Virus record (IMG/VR): IMGVR_UViG_3300032676_000752
Coordinates: 1 to 57,662 of that record
Direction: 5' to 3' (one strand)
Origin: a virus
Length of the DNA stretch: 57,662 nt
Both the position numbers and the translations under genes were made by a program. Every line of letters starts with the position of its first letter. Within the stretch, counting starts at the first letter, position 1. Positions 55,280-57,662 of the stretch are shown here, in pieces. The notes under the pieces were generated by a model. The model worked only from the letters and a program-made list of their open reading frames with translations, made no database searches and was not told the origin of the DNA.

Positions 55280-57169
55280 ATGAAATTCAAGTCTCTACAC
55301 CTCTACAACTGGCTCTCCCACAAAGACAGCATGATGCCGCTGGATACGCTCTCCTGCTTCCGTGGCGAAAACGGTGCCGGGAAAAGCAGCGTCGAGCAGG
55401 CCATCGAGATGCTCCTCACTGGCCGCAGCGCTTCAACCGATGATAAAGGCACCGGCTCACGCGACCTGATCCGCCGCGGCACCGAGAAGTCAGCCATTAC
55501 CGCTGAGATCGAAGACGGCGGCAGACTGATAAAAATGCGTTGCAGTGTCACCGAGAAGTCGGGCCGCACCGTCACCATCAAAGATCCCGCCGACGAATCG
55601 TGGACCGGCAGCGATTACCTGGCCGGGCTGGCGATGAAGCGGGAAGTGCTTGACTGTCTCTGCAATGGACGGTACGCCCTCGACATGGACGATGCGCGGC
55701 TGAAGAAGTTCCTCGCCGGCATCATCCTGCCCACGTCGGTAGTCTGGGACGATTGGGTGGAAGGAGCGGTCAACCAGTGCGGGCTGCAGGTGGACTGGAG
55801 CCTCAAGGCATTCGACGTGATCGTTCTCGCCTACGATCAGGCCTACAACGAGCGCAAGGCCATCAACCGCACGCTCAAGGACTGGCGGGAGCCGGATCCG
55901 GTCGCCGTGCAGGAGATGGACCCGCAGTCGATACGTTCCAGGCTGAATGAGCGGCAGGACCAGCGCACCAAGTTGGCGTTGCAGCGTCAGAAGGTGCTCG
56001 ACGGCTGGCAGCGGGCCAATGATGCGCGCGGCAAGCTGGCCGGTAAGGTGCAGGGCCTGGAGTTCAAGATCGCCACCGAGCAGGAGCGGCGCGCGGTGGT
56101 CGCCAAGGAACTACTCTCAGCCAAGGCGCTCAAGGAGGCCGAGAAGCTGGCGGCTGGCGCGGAGAAGGGCAAGAAGCTCGAGGCTGAGATGCAGCAGAAC
56201 GCCGGCGCATTGGCTGAGGTCCGCCGAACGCTGGCTAAATTGAATGATCTTGGCGAGGCGGGGGTCTGCCCAACTTGCAGCCAAGCTATCACGCCAGAAG
56301 TATTCGCTGTTATCGAAGTTCCGATAGCGGAAAAGTGTGAATTTCTTACAGACCAAGCGCTCGACCTGCAGGATGCCCGCAAGCTCTTGGGCGACTACGA
56401 GGGTGCCGAGCGGGTACTGGCTGCCCACGCGCAGGCCGTCAAGAACCTGGCGCTAGTAGACGAGCACATCGCCGGCGTCGAGAAGGACATCGCCGAACTG
56501 AAAGCGGAGATTGCCGAGAACCAGGAGACGGCCCAGCCCGACACAACCGACGTGGATCTCCAGATTGCCGACCTTGACAGCCGCATCGAGAAGGGGAATG
56601 CCGCGCTGACGGCAGCCATTCAGGCCGACGACGCCCGCAAAGCCTACGCGCAGGCATTGGACGCCAAGGCGCGACTCGACGCCAAGCAGGGACTACTGGA
56701 GCGGCTGGTTGAGTATTTCGGCGCCAAGGGCATCCAGGCCAAACTCCTCGACGAGCACGTAGGCGGGTTTGAGCGCAGCATGAACAAGGTGCTGGCAACC
56801 TGGGGCTACGCCTGTCACCTGCAGTTCGATCCGTTCGCCTTCAGCCTGTCATTCGCCGGCAAGGATGCGGTCTACAACCTGCGGACGATCAGCAAGAGCC
56901 AGAAGCATGCTTTCTCGATTGCGTTTCAGGTGGCTCTAGCCAAGGTGAGCGGGTTTGGCTTTGTGGTTATCGACGAGGCTGATATGTTCCTCGACGCCAA
57001 CCGGGGCCAGATGTACCGGGCGCTGATGGGGGCCGGGCTGGACCAGGTGATCGTGCTGCAATCTGACCTGCGCCGGGAGATTCCGAAGGCTGCAAACAGT
57101 GTGTTCTATCTCTTGACGCTCGACCGCAGCGGCGACGTGCCGGTGACGAAGGTGGAGCGGCTGACGTAA
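55280..57169 (+). CDS. Rad50/SbcC-like ATPase
   Basis: 629 aa from ATG 55280 (GAAAGG site; in-frame upstream codons only run through recT). Walker A GENGAGKSS (29-37) lies near the N-terminus and Walker B FVVIDEADMFLD (571-582) near the C-terminus, flanking a coiled-coil arm with a CPTC zinc-hook motif (330-333) at its tip. This is the SMC/Rad50 plan. The ABC signature appears as SKSQKHAFSIAF. The normal partner, an Mre11/SbcD nuclease, was not found nearby. It may use the host SbcD, or YqaJ. A role in end processing or concatemer replication is expected. Confidence 0.88.
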   Translation: MKFKSLHLYNWLSHKDSMMPLDTLSCFRGENGAGKSSVEQAIEMLLTGRSASTDDKGTGSRDLIRRGTEKSAITAEIEDGGRLIKMRCSVTEKSGRTVTIKDPADESWTGSDYLAGLAMKREVLDCLCNGRYALDMDDARLKKFLAGIILPTSVVWDDWVEGAVNQCGLQVDWSLKAFDVIVLAYDQAYNERKAINRTLKDWREPDPVAVQEMDPQSIRSRLNERQDQRTKLALQRQKVLDGWQRANDARGKLAGKVQGLEFKIATEQERRAVVAKELLSAKALKEAEKLAAGAEKGKKLEAEMQQNAGALAEVRRTLAKLNDLGEAGVCPTCSQAITPEVFAVIEVPIAEKCEFLTDQALDLQDARKLLGDYEGAERVLAAHAQAVKNLALVDEHIAGVEKDIAELKAEIAENQETAQPDTTDVDLQIADLDSRIEKGNAALTAAIQADDARKAYAQALDAKARLDAKQGLLERLVEYFGAKGIQAKLLDEHVGGFERSMNKVLATWGYACHLQFDPFAFSLSFAGKDAVYNLRTISKSQKHAFSIAFQVALAKVSGFGFVVIDEADMFLDANRGQMYRALMGAGLDQVIVLQSDLRREIPKAANSVFYLLTLDRSGDVPVTKVERLT

Positions 57170-57193
57170 ACCATTTAACAGAAAGGAAAGGCA

Positions 57194-57484
57194 ATGCCGA
57201 AACTGAAGTACGTTATCGTGCGAACTTACTCCGCTGGAGTCTTCGCGGGCAATCTCAAATCGCGTGACGGCAAAGAAGTTACGCTAACCAATGCGCGGCG
57301 GCTGTGGTACTGGTCGGGCGCAGCTTCCCTGTCACAGCTTGCGGTGGCGGGAACGTCGAAACCAAAGGAATGTAAATTTCCTGTGGCTGTCCCGTCAGTC
57401 ACCCTCACCGAAGCAGTTGAAATTCTCGAAGTAACTCCCGAAGCGGAGACCTCAATCAAAGCCGTTCCTGAATGGAAAGCGTAA
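57194..57484 (+). CDS. Conserved phage protein, DUF6948-like
   Basis: 96 aa with the pattern I recall for DUF6948: KYVIVRTYSAGVFAGNLKSR, NARRLWYWSGAASLSQLAV, KPKECKFP then LTEAVEILEVT. Function not established. GAAAGG precedes ATG 57194. It is the last complete gene before the right hexamer array. Recall of the family name is from memory; the pattern itself is visible. Confidence 0.8.
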   Translation: MPKLKYVIVRTYSAGVFAGNLKSRDGKEVTLTNARRLWYWSGAASLSQLAVAGTSKPKECKFPVAVPSVTLTEAVEILEVTPEAETSIKAVPEWKA

Positions 57485-57492
57485 AACCTTCC

Positions 57493-57662
57493 GGGTACGG
57501 GTACGGGTACGGGGACGGGTACGGGTACGGGTCCGGGTACGGGTCCGGGTCCGGGTACGGGTCCGGGTCCGGGTACGGGGACGGGTACGGGTCCGGGTCC
57601 GGGTCCGGGTCCGGGTCCGGGTCCGGGTCCGGGTACGGGGCCGGGGCCGGGGACGGCGCCGG
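57493..57662. repeat. G-rich hexamer array, right end
   Basis: At least 27 units of the same hexamer family as the left end, in the same strand orientation, with GGGGCC units near the end and a phase break in the last ~8 bases (GGCGCCGG), probably low-quality read end. The contig appears to stop inside the array. A frame starting at ATG 57472 inside the last gene reads into it as Gly-Tyr/Ser/Asp repeats. Confidence 0.93.

Overview
The window is the essentially complete genome of a tailed double-stranded DNA bacteriophage, or a circular or terminally redundant contig of one. The evidence is a full virion set (large and small terminase, portal, scaffold, capsid, adaptor and tail-nozzle candidates, internal virion proteins, tail fibres), a replication and recombination set, and nearly continuous coding with ATGA, GTGA or TAATG start/stop overlaps and A/G-rich Shine-Dalgarno sites. 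There is no tape-measure, sheath or tube gene. The late gene order (portal, scaffold, capsid, adaptor-like, very large tail protein, a ~190-aa and two ~700-aa internal proteins, small then large terminase last) resembles T7-type podoviruses, but no phage RNA polymerase or DNA polymerase was recognised, so the phage probably relies on host enzymes. No integrase, CI-like repressor, tRNA or obvious endolysin was recognised. The host cannot be read directly; the exported paralogous fibre proteins and the base composition remind me of Acidobacteriota prophages, which is a weak inference from memory.

Layout. Both ends lie in a G-rich hexamer array (GGG followed by TAC, TCC, GAC or rarely GCC) in the same phase and strand orientation, so the contig was probably cut inside one array of at least ~75 units. 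Positions 387-10013 (+) form a tightly packed early/middle operon: zinc proteins, cold-shock protein, HNH protein, ASCH protein, a protein with an FtsK-gamma-like winged helix, DnaB helicase, GroES, a queuine-transglycosylase-like protein, GroEL, a homing endonuclease and a DNA methyltransferase. Positions 9883-47399 (-) form one long block, transcribed leftward: small regulators, exported tail-fibre-like proteins, membrane and lysis-type small proteins, portal, scaffold, capsid, connector and tail proteins, internal virion proteins, a three-domain 2H-phosphoesterase/RelA-SpoT/HAD protein, then TerS and TerL. Three free-standing homing endonucleases (HNH-AP2 twice, T5orf172/GIY-YIG once) sit at groEL, terS/terL and scaffold/capsid. 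Positions 47400-47780 are a divergent control region with two inverted repeats. Positions 47781-57484 (+) form a second early block: zinc/ribbon-helix-helix regulators, small membrane proteins, a 31-unit pentapeptide-repeat protein, a structured leader ahead of a replisome-organiser-like gene, then a recombination module (YqaJ exonuclease, RecT annealing protein, Rad50/SbcC-like ATPase).

How it fits together. The initiator-like protein and DnaB would recruit the host polymerase. YqaJ, RecT and the Rad50-like ATPase would handle ends and recombination. GroEL/GroES are placed to fold phage or host clients. The virion carries several proteins likely to be ejected into the cell. The most unusual items are the 2H-RelA/SpoT-HAD protein next to the ejection-protein genes, the G-quadruplex-prone hexamer array, the set of signal-peptide-bearing fibre proteins (one with an SGNH hydrolase), and a possible pseudoknot that would mask the ribosome-binding site of the replication gene.
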